Shown piece after piece: positions 1 through 11,032 of a stretch of DNA of 64,000 bases (positions are counted from its first letter, which is position 1; each line of letters starts with the position of its first letter). The notes beneath the pieces were generated by a model. That model saw only the letters and a list, made by a program, of their open reading frames with translations, was not told where the DNA came from and did not search any database. The position numbers and the translations under genes are program-made. The DNA is from Benincasa hispida (taxonomy: Eukaryota > Streptophyta > Magnoliopsida > Cucurbitales > Cucurbitaceae). The stretch lies in the NCBI RefSeq assembly GCF_009727055.1, contig NC_052353.1:47888373-47952372 (forward strand). Direction: 5' to 3'.

Positions 1-2142
1 TTTCAGGCATATGTTGTTTAGGTCACAAAAGTCCAGAAAGAAATGAAGCTATCCATTCTTTTTTCAATCAAGACAATGTTGGCTATCCACGTTTGGTATT
101 TGACTTCACGAATAAACACTGCTTCAATCAGCTTGTTGACTTCAACTCTAGGGAATAAGTTCTAGCCTAAAGCATCGCTGAGCTTGCTTAACAGGTCGAC
201 TGATAACTTGTAGAAATACAAGTTATTTATACTGTTTTATTTAGATATTGCAGCCAAAAGAAAGGAAAGTTGATTCAATTGTATGAAAATTGGCTAAGAA
301 ATGCGAGAATTATAAATTTTCTTCAATACGTCCACTAACACCATTTCGATGGTAGAAAAAGAATATTTCAAGTTTGTTTTGTAGGAAATCAAGTCACCGC
401 ATGCGTTCAATGCTAAAGATAAAAAGAACAACGCATCTACGTCGCATTGCACCCATCATTCAGGAATGAATAGACGATCAATGCAATGACGGAGCATGCG
501 ACAATCGATCAAGAGCTTTGCGATCAATGCAATTTCAACCGCATGCGGTAATCAAAAACAACACCACATGTGGGAAAATGATCGAAGATGTAAAGAGCAA
601 TGCAATTGCGGAGGATTCTGACGCGTGTACAGCTGACCGTTGTGCATTTTTTACGGGATTGATTACGTAACAGAAGGAATATTCACTCCACCATTTCAGG
701 AGCTGCCATAACAATAAAGTGGGGACCACAAGTCAGAGAGTCAAAGCTTAGCCTATAAATAGCTCCGACAATTCCACTGAAAAATGAAGCTTGAATACAT
801 AGAAAAGTGTATATACTAATCTGAGAGAGAGACTGGTTGAGCGACTAATCAGAGTAGATTCGGGAAGAATTAAAAGACAAGGTCGAGAGGTGAGTCTCCA
901 GGCAAAGAATCCTTCCAATCCCCGCCATCGAAGCTCTGTACGAAGGTCAATTCTATCAGACGAGCAAGCCTGAGAGGGAAGCTCTTCTGTTCATCCACTC
1001 CACACGTCGGCAAGCAAAACCACCATCCAGATCTGTGTCAAGACGTTGACACTCTTCTGTATTTGTTTCTATCTCTTTATCATCACTTGTACTCACCTTC
1101 TTAATCTCTATCATTCACGCCATGTATCAGATGTTTAATCTTAGTATTGAATGTTATGATCATTTCCATTATCATTTCTCTGACTATTTCCATTCACCCA
1201 CAATTCATTTTCTCCATGACGTTTTCTTAATCCTATGACTAATTAGTAAGAATTAAGCAAGTAAATTAATTGGGTTAAGGAAATAATTAAGTTTAGTCAA
1301 GGCATGCTAGACAACATCTTCACCTGTGAGAGCAGAAGTAAAAATGCTATTCCGCTTATCGAGAGAGGGTTGGAAGAATGCATTAACTAAAGCGAGAAGT
1401 ACTTCCAGAGATAGAAGCAACCTTGCGTTCACTTTGTTCATCACCGTTTCACCATAGAGATATGGGAACGCGGTCGATCACCGAGAGGTGTATACCAAGG
1501 TAAAGTGGAACCTTAGTTACATCTTTAACGCAATTAACAAACTTGCGACATTTGTACTAATTATTCTTTCTCCTTTTGATTCATCCATAAAGACTTGCCA
1601 TCGCATACCATGATCCTTTGTATAAACTTCACAGTCATCTCGAACTCAGCATCATGTATATCATGTATCTTGTATCTTGTATCACATTAGCTTAGGTTTA
1701 TTTTCATCGCAATTTATTTTATTAACGCAACTTTAGTTTATCTGCACAATTTTAATTTACCGTAATTTACTTTCCTGTACAAACACATAATCTTTGTTAA
1801 TTGCAAAAACCGGTCACATATATAAAAAAATGTAACACATTAACGACAAAAATCCCTGTGTTCGACCTCGGATTATTCTGAGAAACTTGCGTTGGAATTA
1901 TACTTGGTTTCAGCGCAAGGAAACTTGTGACAACGCATTACTCCATAGCATACTACAAGCATATAGTTAACAACGCATATATCTAGAAGTAATATCGCAT
2001 AAAGTGTGCATAAGCATAACACAGCATCCACATTCCATTTCCATCTTTACGTCATCAAGTTTATGGCAACATGAGCTTGTTGTTCATTCATTCATATTCA
2101 TCATTGTCCATATCCTTTAAAGACACGCATATTAGACCGTTA
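1..2142 (+). mobile_element. Probable Ty3/gypsy LTR and flank, no coding capacity
   Basis: No long reading frame is present on either strand. A TATA-like TATAAATA lies at 754-761, followed by a transcript-like stretch. Positions 1850-1871 read AAATCCCTGTGTTCGACC and on, a phrase that from memory is common near the 3' end of gypsy LTRs or leaders in plants. The segment ends just before a degenerate tRNA-Asp-type primer site at 2151. Inference: the 3' part of a gypsy LTR whose start lies outside the window. An unrelated intergenic spacer is the alternative. The part after 1996 is repeated from 9517. Confidence 0.4.
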
Positions 2143-2150
2143 CAAGTTTA

Positions 2151-2168
2151 TGGCCCCGTTGTCAGGGA
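2151..2168 (+). other. Degenerate tRNA-Asp-type primer binding site
   Basis: TGGCCCCGTTGTCAGGGA resembles the TGGCGCCGTTGCCGGGGA site that many plant gypsy elements use to prime from tRNA-Asp. It follows a possible LTR end in CA at 2142. A diverged partial repeat of the surrounding text lies about 90 bp upstream, near 2055, with similar CATTCATTCA runs after it. The second copy is at 9672-9689. No gypsy reading frame follows on the plus strand, so the element is broken here. Confidence 0.4.
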
Positions 2169-2233
2169 CATGGACTTATTCATTCATTCACATTCATATT
2201 TGTCCACATGCTTAAGGATATAAATTCAAGTCA

Positions 2234-3213
2234 TCATCGACACTCTTGTTTGATCGCAAGATGGTGGACTGCTACCTTTAGATCTAGTCCCGACATCTCT
2301 TTGTAGGACCATGCGAAAACATCCCTATATTCGTTGAGAAGACTCACATATTTGCCCCCTTCCTCTTCCGAGAGGGATGTACTGATAAAAGTCAGATGCA
2401 ACTCCTCTACTGTCCCCAGATTCACCTCTTTGAGTTCGTCCATTGTGGATTGACCACTGTCCTCCAGACCTTGTTGAGTGTCCTCCACTTCCTCCTCGAT
2501 CATACCATCTGTTGGTGGCATGAAGTTTCATCTTCCTCCTCCTCTAAATTTCCCTCCTGAGGGTTGGTGAAGACAATGTTGTGCCTTTTTACCTTGAGCG
2601 AGCCTTCGCTTTTGTTTAAAGTAACGAAGGTTTTTGTCTTCATTCATGAGGGGACGGTACTACGAATTTCTCTATCACTTCTTGCCTCACCTGATGGTTT
2701 CTTGTCCAATGGCCTTTCAGCGTCTTTAATGTCGAGGCGTCGCCAAATTGATGCCTAGGGTATCGACCCCCTCTTTCTAATAGTCGTATTGGGGGTGTCA
2801 CTGCAGGGTTTTCCTCTCCCCTTTATCTCACTAGAGACGTGTTCATCGAGGCGATCTTCAACCTTCTCATGCTATAAGCGAAAAAAAAATGGGGGTACAG
2901 GGTTTTCCTTCGCTTTCCTTTGAAATTTCATCTAATCTTTCGAAGGCTAAAGGTTGCCCCACCATCAGCGGCTGACAGATGATTTCCTCCTTTCTTTCAT
3001 TCAATAGAGTCAACATTTGAAGACTGAGTGTCAAGTAACTCTGAGAATCGTATGCGAACTTCCCTTTTTTGCTTCCTTCATGCTCAATCTCTCGAAGACC
3101 AAAGCGCATGTGGCGGACGACCTAATACGGTCGAAGGCTGAGGCTCTTTTATCTTTGCTCTCCTTTTCCTCTGCATCATCGACTTCTTCTGCAGCGATAT
3201 GATTTCTTTTCAT
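2234..3213 (-). pseudogene. Ty3/gypsy polyprotein fragment (protease to RT linker)
   Basis: Read on the minus strand, three overlapping frames give pieces of one plant gypsy polyprotein. From 3213 downwards comes a Lys/Glu-rich segment with SAFDRIRSS. Next is a frame ending in polypeptide like SRMKTKTFVTLN and VFTNPQEGNLEEEEDET. The last, 2521-2234, contains LSEEEGGKYVSLLNEYRDVFAWSYKEM, shown here only by its FAWSYKEM core, and ends HHLAIKQECR. That last string is the conserved linker just before the reverse transcriptase fingers in plant gypsy elements. Frame changes separate the pieces, and no catalytic RT motif follows, so it cannot function. The 3213 end abuts a copia gag start (next entry), a chimeric junction. 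Known: family assignment by conserved linker. Inferred: degraded fragment. Copy 2 is at 9755-10734. Confidence 0.75.
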
Positions 3214-3445
3214 TTATTGACCATTCTTCCTTAGGTTTTATAGTGCTAACACCATCAACATCTTTTGTTGGAATTTTAAAACCTTCTTCAACAATATCCC
3301 ATAAATCATAATCAATAGAAAATAAGAAAAATCTCATTCTATTTTTCCAATAACTATAATTAGTACCATTAAAGAAAGAAGTTTTGTAATAGATTGACTA
3401 TCGGTAAAAGGATAAAACCTAAAAGTTGCCATAGCTCAAAAACAA
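3195..3445 (-). pseudogene. Copia gag N-terminus, frameshifted copy
   Basis: The minus strand from about 3433 encodes the first ~75 residues of a copia gag of the UBN2/DUF4219 type (compare the intact version at 10697-10954). Small indels near 3390-3430 break the frame here. The start codon lies about 50 bp inside the primer-binding site at 3486-3499, as expected for the start of an internal region. After about 77 codons the text switches abruptly to gypsy polyprotein sequence. Confidence 0.6.
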
Positions 3446-3485
3446 TTAAGTTTATCAAAAAATAAATATTTCAAGAAAGCAACCC

Positions 3486-3499
3486 ACTCTGATACCAAT
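3486..3499 (-). other. Initiator-Met tRNA primer binding site (copia, minus strand)
   Basis: The minus strand reads ATTGGTATCAGAGTGGG immediately after the LTR end CAACA. TGGTATCAGAG is the standard complement of plant initiator tRNA-Met used by copia elements. This sets the LTR boundary at 3500 and the orientation of the element as minus. The copy 2 equivalent is near 11019-11032. Confidence 0.75.
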
Positions 3500-4915
3500 T
3501 GTTGGATCGATATAGCAACCCTAGAGGGGGTGAATAGATTTAATTAAATTTTTTTTTTAAATTAACCCAATTAAACTAATTAATACACTTTTTAATAAAT
3601 AATAAGAAAATTCAAATTATGCAACAAATATAGATGAACAAAAAATGTGATAATTTAATTCTATAAAATTTTAGCAAATAAATAAGAACAAACTAAAACA
3701 TACAATAAATTGCTTTAAATTAATTACAAAATAAAAAGGAAAGAGTTAGAGAAGAAGACACTGTAATTTTTATAGTGGTTCGGTCAAACTCGACCTACTC
3801 CACTCCAATCGCTCTTGGGAATTTGAATAAAATCTTTCCAACTCTTCAGGGATAGAGTCCAACCATATCACCATGATCCTTTTACGGGTTCAAGAGAAAA
3901 ACCCGATCCTTTCCACGTTTAGGATCAAACCGTTAAAAATGTTGGAATTTTTGAAGAACACAATACAACTCTCACTAGAGTGGATTTACAAGTTTAACAC
4001 TCAACAAGTTTATCCTCACAATACAATAACACTCTCTCAAGAATAAGATGAAAAGAAAAAAAAATTGGGAACTTAGAGAGAGCAATAATGGAACTTTTGA
4101 GTTTTGGAGGATTATGAAATGTAAAATTTGTTAGTTTAAAATTTGGAGAGGAAGATGGTTTATATAGAGATAGAAAAATTTTTAGAAACCACAATTAATT
4201 TGGACCATTGGATTTTGGAAAAGAAAAATCAATGGTAGAGATTTTAAACTAAACTAGTCGTTAGATACAAACAAAATATAATAATAAATTCCTTTTCTTT
4301 TGAAATTCATTTTCTTTTTAAAATTAATCCAAAAAATAAAAAATAAAAAAAAAAATATACCATGTGTCAAAAACTAGTTTTAGACACAAACATAAAATAA
4401 TATTTAATTCATTTTCCTTTTAATTCATTTTCTTTTGAAATTCATTCTCTTTAAAGTCAATCCAAAAATAAAAAACATACCATGTGTAAAAAACTAGCCA
4501 TTAGACACAAATATAAAATAATATTAAATTTATTTTCCTTTTAAATTTCTTTTTAATTTCAATTTTTTTATTTTAAATCAATCCAAAAATCAAAAATCCA
4601 TCATATGTTAATCTCTTAATAATCCACCATTCAACCAATATGCTGCCACATGTCTACATGCAAATGGTCTGGTTATGCCACGTCATCCACCACGGTATTT
4701 TCTCTATAGACTTGTTTCGGTCATATCGTCTTCGTTTTAGTTCCAATTTGACTGATTCAAGAGTTGTTGGAATCGTTGTTCTAAGCTCTACGCTACGGAC
4801 ATATTAAAACACTAATATTTTCAGTAATTAAAAATTGAGTTTTTTATCATCAAAACATTGATTAATTAATTAATTAAAATTAATTAAGTTGAGATTAAGG
4901 GCCAAAAAACCAACA
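3500..4915 (-). mobile_element. Copia 5' LTR (SIRE-like text), copy 1
   Basis: The segment is bounded by TGTTGG at its left and CCAACA at its right, perfect 6-bp inverted ends. It abuts a primer site and gag start on the left, so this is the upstream LTR of a minus-strand copia element. The phrase CCCTAGAGGGGGTGAATAG near the end and GTGGTTCGGTCAA inside are, from memory, typical of large plant copia LTRs of the SIRE/Angela type. It is about 1416 bp and very AT-rich, with repeated CATGTGT and TAGACACAAA blocks at 4340-4520. The matching 3' LTR is not in the window. Copy 2 is 11033-12435. Confidence 0.7.
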
Positions 4916-5010
4916 GAAACTTCACTAAAGAAGACGTTGTCCCAGAAACTAGTGATACAATGTTATTTCAAAATATTTCCAGGCAAAATTAAAGTTGTTG
5001 TGCATTCACC
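4916..5010. other. Short spacer between two LTRs
   Basis: Ninety-five bases separate the copia LTR from the solo family-A LTR. No coding or repeat signal is seen. No target duplication is evident across the family-A LTR (left TCACC, right TCATT). Confidence 0.4.
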
Positions 5011-7107
5011 TGTTGGGATTGGTATCCTAATTCTCCCGAAGTCTCGTTGTTTGTAATGATACACATTGTTTTATGAATAAAATAACTGTTATTTCATTCT
5101 ACATTTACTCATATCCAATAAGCAAATCTCCATGGTTATCTTATGTAAACTTAAGAATGTATATGTGATATACAAGTGGATCATGCCTTAAGTGATAACC
5201 TAAATAGATCTTTAGTATAAGGATTAAGGTGGGATACCAATCCTGGTGACACTACGAATACGACCCACTTTGTAGAGGTTTGCAAGTGTTGTAAACTACT
5301 GTAGATGCTAGATCATGACCATTCATGTGGAGACATGCGAGCGGGGATGTTCTATACAAAGATTTTGTATAAGATTAGACCACGAGATGACTAGACTCTG
5401 TATATAATGTCGTTGATACTAGAGACTTACATCTCACCTAAACGACTATAGGTGACAAGACCTCAATCCTGAGTGTTTTGGGAACTCCTGCCTTGAGGGC
5501 AGTCCTTTGATTAGTATGGGTGAAAGTGGCCAGATTGCCAACTCAACATGCCTACCTTTTTGGGGACTTGTCTGATCTGGGAGCTAGGAACTCATTATAC
5601 AAGATGGAATTCACTTCTTTCCTGAAACGGGAATAAGTAGATAGATTACTCCCTTAAGGCCTGATTTCGGGGCTTGAACATAGTGGCCACAGCTTCTCTT
5701 TGGAAGAGAGGACTCGGTCATAGTAAGACTATGAGTTATGTTCATTAAAGGATTCAATGGTAGTTAAGGAGTTAGATGTAACAATAGAGGCATAACGGTT
5801 ATTTGTCGAGCTGTACTTACAAGCGATTTGTGAAGGGTTGTCGCATTGCTGATTGGTTAAGATGGACACATAATATATCTGTGGTAAGGAGAGTTCAGTT
5901 GACGGTCTTTAATGGAGTGCCTGGCAGTTAACGGATGGTAGATCCCATGACTAAAGAGTTTAGACAATTATTCACGTACCGTTGAAACATCGAGCTACAA
6001 GTATATAAGGTCCCCTTGATAGCTCAATGGATTCAGTTGAGGATCAGTTCTTGGTGTTGATTTGAAATGTTCAAATTGACAAGAGGTAATTCGATTATAT
6101 ATGATATGAATGGTATGATGTATGAGATACATCTAGTGTAGGATTAATATAAATGAGATTTACATTAAGTGCCATGGAAAAGAAAAAGAGTTATGGTTTA
6201 TATGTTTTATGAGATGAAATATTAAAACTATAGGTTATAAATATATTATAGTAAGTTAGTTATCATTTATATATATAATAATATTAATTATTGGATAATT
6301 AACTCTTTTTCTCTAATAACCAATTGAGTGGAAGGTTATTGGTGGTTTCATGGTAACTGTGAAATAAAAGAAAAAATGTTTTTCTAATTTTGGTAAGAAA
6401 AGAAAGAGCTTGAGATTTTGTGAATTCTAGATTTCCTCTCTCAGAAATCTTCTCACGGAAGTTGTCAAGTAAATGGGATTTGCTAAGCAACAGCTTGGAT
6501 GAGGTAAACGATCGTGGAGTGTTAGTAGGCGACAGACACTCAGCTAAGCGATGAGCTAAACGATCGCTTAGCTTTTCTTAAACGATTGGGCATCGACCTA
6601 TACGATAGGTTCTTCCATCTCTCACTTGCTCAATCGTTTACACGATTGTTGTTTCCTCCATCTTCTGCCTCAAACCAAGTCCACACAGAGTCCACCCTCT
6701 GGATTCTCACACCAAGAATACCAAGGTAGCCTTCTTGGTGGTGTCATACTCAACTCGGCATTGTCGAGGTTCTGTAGAGGCCATTCGTGTCGATTGGGGT
6801 GTTCGTGACCTAGGTGATCACTGAGTTTGAGTGCGTGGTGTTCATACAGTGTAGTGGTTATGTTGGACGAATGTTCGTGGTTGTTGTGTTGCTGTGATCG
6901 AGCATTCATGATCATGGAGCTTGGCGATGAGTCTACAAAAGTGTGTAGCATTTGTCCTTGATCTTTTATTTATCATGCTGTAATTTCTGTAAATAATGCA
7001 TAACCATATGTTTCTGTTTAAGATTTTAATTGTAAAGTTCATATATGATTGTAATTTGGAATGATCTTTCCGTTGCTCATAGAAATCCTCGTGTTTGATT
7101 TCCTTCA
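5011..7107 (+). mobile_element. Solo LTR of copia family A, copy 1
   Basis: It begins TGTTGGGATTGGTATCC and ends GATTTCCTTCA, colinear over its whole length with the 5' LTR of element A (25951-28081). No primer site or internal region follows, so it is a solo LTR. The segment 6500-6650 carries several copies of the ACGATCG-type palindromic motif described in the findings. The frames over 6299-7111 are not genes. Copy 2 is 12532-14625. Confidence 0.85.
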
Positions 7108-7290
7108 TCATTAACTCTAACTTTCAAAGAATGCAAGAGGTATTCTTTGAGCATATAATAAAAATGATTTTCTGTCCCGAAAGCAGGCATGTGAAGTGAA
7201 GACGATACTTGCTCATCTGGTTCTGGCACTAAATTGTTCTATGCTTATGAAACTATAGTAATTCATACAACTAATCCTTTACTGGCTAAA
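7108..7290. other. Unassigned flank between solo LTR and element D
   Basis: About 180 bp with no repeat family recognised. The minus strand holds a short open stretch (clearer in copy 2, 14595-14783) containing LVPEPDEQVSSSLHMPAFG, which is not recognised. It may be old unique DNA into which element D inserted, since the target duplication GTATA sits at its right edge. Confidence 0.35.
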
Positions 7291-7295
7291 GTATA
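7291..7295. repeat. Left target duplication of element D (GTATA)
   Basis: GTATA directly precedes the 5' LTR start (TGTTAAAAATGAG) and is repeated at 19203-19207 right after the 3' LTR end. In copy 2 the corresponding bases are scrambled by small indels. Confidence 0.6.
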
Positions 7296-9478
7296 TGTTA
7301 AAAATGAGTATTTTACCCTAGGTGTATTTTTGTAATTTAACATGTCCCTAGTGAAGGAAATCGGATATGAGGATTTTCATGAGCAGCGAAATGATCATTC
7401 CAAATTTCATTCGTATTTGAACATACACAATTACAATCAAGAAATGGAAACTATGCGATCATGCATCAAATGAAATTACAGCATGTTGTACAAAGATCAA
7501 GGGAAGAATTATACATACCTTTGAAGACTCATCTTCAAACACCCTCGATCACGAATGCTCAATCAAATAGCAAGACAGTAATCACGAATGCTCGAACACT
7601 ATGACCACTACACTGCATGATCACAGCAACCACGAACACAGCGATCTCTAAGATCACGAACACAGCAAACTGCCTCCAAAAAACCTCTAACTATGTCGAG
7701 TTGAGTATGACACCACCACAAGGGCTACCTTGGTATTCTCGGTGTGACAATCCAGAAGTGTGGGCTTTGTGTGGACTTGGTTAGAGGATGAGACCGGAAG
7801 AAAAAAAATCGTGTAAACGATTGCGCAAGTGGGAGATGATAAGGTATATCGTATTGATGATGTCCAATCATTTAACAAATGCTATGCGATTGTTTAGCAA
7901 AAGCTCCGCGATCATTTAGCTAAAAGCCAGCTGTACAGTCACTCCACGATCGTCTAGTCTCTCTTCAGCTATCGTTTAGTAAATCTCATTCACTTGACAG
8001 CCAACCATGAGTTATTCTAAGAATGGAAAATCCCAAATCTACTAAATTTAGGAAAACATACCATGAAACCACCAATAACCTCCCACTCAATTGGTTATTA
8101 GAGAAAAAGAGATAATTATCCAATAATTAATATTATTATAAATATATATGAAAATCAGTGTTGGAAATTGCATGGGAGACCTCCAAATAGCAGACAGCGG
8201 AAGTCACATGACAAGTTAAATCCTGAACGTGCCCTTGTAAGTGACTCAACAGGTGGCAACCTTTAGACTCAACCTTCAATCGATGGTCAGAATAATTCAG
8301 GTGTCGTTGGTGTCAGTGCTATTGCACAGTCGGATACGTTTCAGTTCTTTGGCCTTATTAGTGTCAATGGTAAAAAAAAAAACCATGGATTGTCGATTCG
8401 AGAGTCATGGACCATCTAACCGGCTCATCTGATAAGTTCCTTCCTACTATCTGAGTGCTTGTAATGAAAGGATTAGAATTGCAGATGGGTTATTTGCTCC
8501 GGTTGCAGGAAAAGGCCACCTTTCTTTGTTTGAGGGTTTAATGTTGTGTGATGTGATACATGTTCCAAAGATCTCCTATAACTTATTGTCTGTCAGTAAA
8601 ATTACAAGAGATCTTGATTGTCAGGCTATTTTCTTACTGGACTCTGTTTTATTTCAGGATCTAAGCTCAGGGACGACGATTGGTACAACCCGACATGATA
8701 GGGAGCTTTACTTCATGACTGATGATACTTCCTCTAGGGAATGGTATAGGACTAGTTTCATTTGTTCACATTATTCTACTTCTGAAAATGATTTTATGTT
8801 TGCTATTTCCGCCTGGGGCATCCCAGCTTTCAATACATGAAATGTTTATTCCCGCATCTATTTCACAATGTTATTTTTTCTTCCTTTACTTGTGATGTAT
8901 GTATTCGAGCCAAACAGAGTCGTGTCTCATGCTACTCTTAGCCTTACAAGTCATCCAGACCCTTTACCCTTATTCACACTGATGTTTGGTGTCCCTCATC
9001 CATCACGACTGCCACAGGTAAACGTTGGTTCGTCACCTTTATTGATGACCACACTCGACTTACTTGGGTGTTCCTTCTTACAGATAAGTCTGAGGTGTCA
9101 TCTGTGTTTCAGCAGTTCTACACCACTATGAATACTTAGTTCAACGTGAAAATCACGATTCTACAAAGCGATAATGGGCGTGAGTTCATTAACAATTTGT
9201 TTCGAGATTTCCTCACATCTAAAGGATTTGTCCACCAAAGTTCGTGTGCCTACACTCCTCAGTAGAATGGAGTGGCCGAACAAAAGAATCGCCATTTGGT
9301 GGAAGTCACTCGTTCGCTCATGTTTTCCACTTCCCTTTCGTCCTATTTATGGGGGGATGTTATACTTTCTATTGCCCATCTAATTAATCGCATGCCTTCT
9401 CGTGTTCTAAACTTCCATAATCCCCTTGACTGCTTCAAATAGTCATACTCAACCACCCACCTTATCCCTGATGTACCC
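7296..9478 (+). mobile_element. Copia element D, truncated first copy
   Basis: It starts with the first ~56 bp of the D LTR, which also begins the 3' LTR near 18999. An inverted family-A LTR piece (7352-8150) interrupts it, then decayed protease and integrase coding follows (8380-9478). Recognisable strings include a protease WIVDS remnant near 8390 and an integrase stretch around 9000-9400 with DNGREFIN and TPQ-NGVAE cores spread over shifted frames. The copy ends abruptly at the adapter at 9479. The same DNA continues to a full pol in copy 2. Confidence 0.75.
7352..8150 (-). mobile_element. Inverted 3' portion of family-A LTR inside element D, copy 1
   Basis: It begins TGAAGGAAATC, the reverse complement of the family-A LTR end, directly after CCCTAG of the D LTR. 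It runs back about 800 bp to the equivalent of position 6270 of the solo LTR, then stops. The D LTR continues as CCCTAGGGCTCC in its 3' copy, so this piece displaced the rest of the 5' LTR and the start of gag. ACGATCG-type motifs are present at 7805-7985. Copy 2 is 14869-15663. Confidence 0.75.
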
Positions 9479-9516
9479 CTGTCTCTTATACACATCTAGA
9501 TGTGTATAAGAGACAG
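9479..9516. other. Nextera mate-pair junction adapter (non-biological)
   Basis: A perfect 38-bp palindrome: the 19-bp Tn5 mosaic end CTGTCTCTTATACACATCT followed at once by its reverse complement. This exact head-to-head pair is the circularisation junction of Illumina Nextera mate-pair libraries. It lies precisely between the two 7.5-kb copies. Tn5 does not occur in plant nuclear DNA in this form, so this is library sequence left in the assembly. Confidence 0.97.
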
Positions 9517-9754
9517 CGCATAAAGTGTGCATAAGCATAACACAGCATCCACATTCCATTTCCATCTTTACGTCATCAAGTTTATGGCAACATGAGCTTG
9601 TTGTTCATTCATTCATATTCATCATTGTCCATATCCTTTAAAGACACGCATATTAGACCGTTACAAGTTTATGGCCCCGTTGTCAGGGACATGGACTTAT
9701 TCATTCATTCACATTCATATTTGTCCACATGCTTAAGGATATAAATTCAAGTCA

Positions 9755-10734
9755 TCATCGACACTCTTGTTTGATCGCAAGATGGTGGACTGCTACCTTT
9801 AGATCTAGTCCCGACATCTCTTTGTAGGACCATGCGAAAACATCCCTATATTCGTTGAGAAGACTCACATATTTGCCCCCTTCCTCTTCCGAGAGGGATG
9901 TACTGATAAAAGTCAGATGCAACTCCTCTACTGTCCCCAGATTCACCTCTTTGAGTTCGTCCATTGTGGATTGACCACTGTCCTCCAGACCTTGTTGAGT
10001 GTCCTCCACTTCCTCCTCGATCATACCATCTGTTGGTGGCATGAAGTTTCATCTTCCTCCTCCTCTAAATTTCCCTCCTGAGGGTTGGTGAAGACAATGT
10101 TGTGCCTTTTTACCTTGAGCGAGCCTTCGCTTTTGTTTAAAGTAACGAAGGTTTTTGTCTTCATTCATGAGGGGACGGTACTACGAATTTCTCTATCACT
10201 TCTTGCCTCACCTGATGGTTTCTTGTCCAATGGCCTTTCAGCGTCTTTAATGTCGAGGCGTCGCCAAATTGATGCCTAGGGTATCGACCCCCTCTTTCTA
10301 ATAGTCGTATTGGGGGTGTCACTGCAGGGTTTTCCTCTCCCCTTTATCTCACTAGAGACGTGTTCATCGAGGCGATCTTCAACCTTCTCATGCTATAAGC
10401 GAAAAAAAAATGGGGGTACAGGGTTTTCCTTCGCTTTCCTTTGAAATTTCATCTAATCTTTCGAAGGCTAAAGGTTGCCCCACCATCAGCGGCTGACAGA
10501 TGATTTCCTCCTTTCTTTCATTCAATAGAGTCAACATTTGAAGACTGAGTGTCAAGTAACTCTGAGAATCGTATGCGAACTTCCCTTTTTTGCTTCCTTC
10601 ATGCTCAATCTCTCGAAGACCAAAGCGCATGTGGCGGACGACCTAATACGGTCGAAGGCTGAGGCTCTTTTATCTTTGCTCTCCTTTTCCTCTGCATCAT
10701 CGACTTCTTCTGCAGCGATATGATTTCTTTTCAT
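9755..10734 (-). pseudogene. Ty3/gypsy polyprotein fragment, copy 2
   Basis: Identical in layout to 2234-3213, with the frames offset by exactly 7521 bases and the same peptides. It contains the pre-RT linker with FAWSYKEM and the upstream acidic and AFDRIRSS segments. It cannot be functional: frames are broken and no RT palm motif follows. Confidence 0.75.
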
Positions 10735-10954
10735 TTATTGACCATTCTTCCTTAGGTTTTATAGTGCTAACACCATCAACATCTTTTGTTGGAATTTTAA
10801 AACCTTCTTCAACAATATCCCATAAATCATAATCAATAGAAAATAAGAAAAATCTCATTCTATTTTTCCAATAACTATAATTAGTACCATTAAAGAAAGA
10901 AGGTTTTGTAATAGATTGACTATCGGTAAAAGGGATAAAACCTAAAGTTGCCAT
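10697..10954 (-). pseudogene. Copia gag N-terminus fused to gypsy sequence
   Basis: The 85-residue frame starts at an ATG (10954) about 60 bp inside the primer site and begins MATLGFIPFTDSQ. It contains the PSFFNGTNYSYWKNRMRFFL and DLWDIVEEGF motifs typical of the N-terminal gag domain (UBN2/DUF4219) of plant copia elements, which starts with a substrate-grabbing W-rich helix. After NEKKS the reading becomes YRCRRSR and stops: this is already gypsy DNA. Only about 77 of the ~300 gag residues remain. The open frame here and the broken frame in copy 1 probably reflect base errors, not evolution. Confidence 0.75.
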
Positions 10955-11032
10955 AGCTCAAAAACAATTAAGTTTATCAAAAAATAAATATTTCAAGAAG
11001 AGCAACCCACTCTGATACCAATTGTTGGATCG

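Larger units (their letters stand above)
1996..9478. repeat. Copy 1 of a 7.5-kb direct repeat (likely assembly artefact)
   Basis: This segment recurs at 9517-16984. The offset is 7521 bases over the first 3 kb or more and drifts to about 7507 near the end through scattered one- and two-base indels, mostly in homopolymers. Copy 1 stops at GATGTACCC, and the next bases are a perfect sequencing adapter (9479-9516). In copy 2 the same text continues into a long C-rich run. Nested transposon boundaries are the same in both copies. See the findings for why a biological duplication is unlikely. Confidence 0.9.

Noticed and set aside
535..729. 64-residue minus-strand frame in the left flank
   Set aside because: No conserved motif, in an LTR-like region, no start or splice context that would support a gene.
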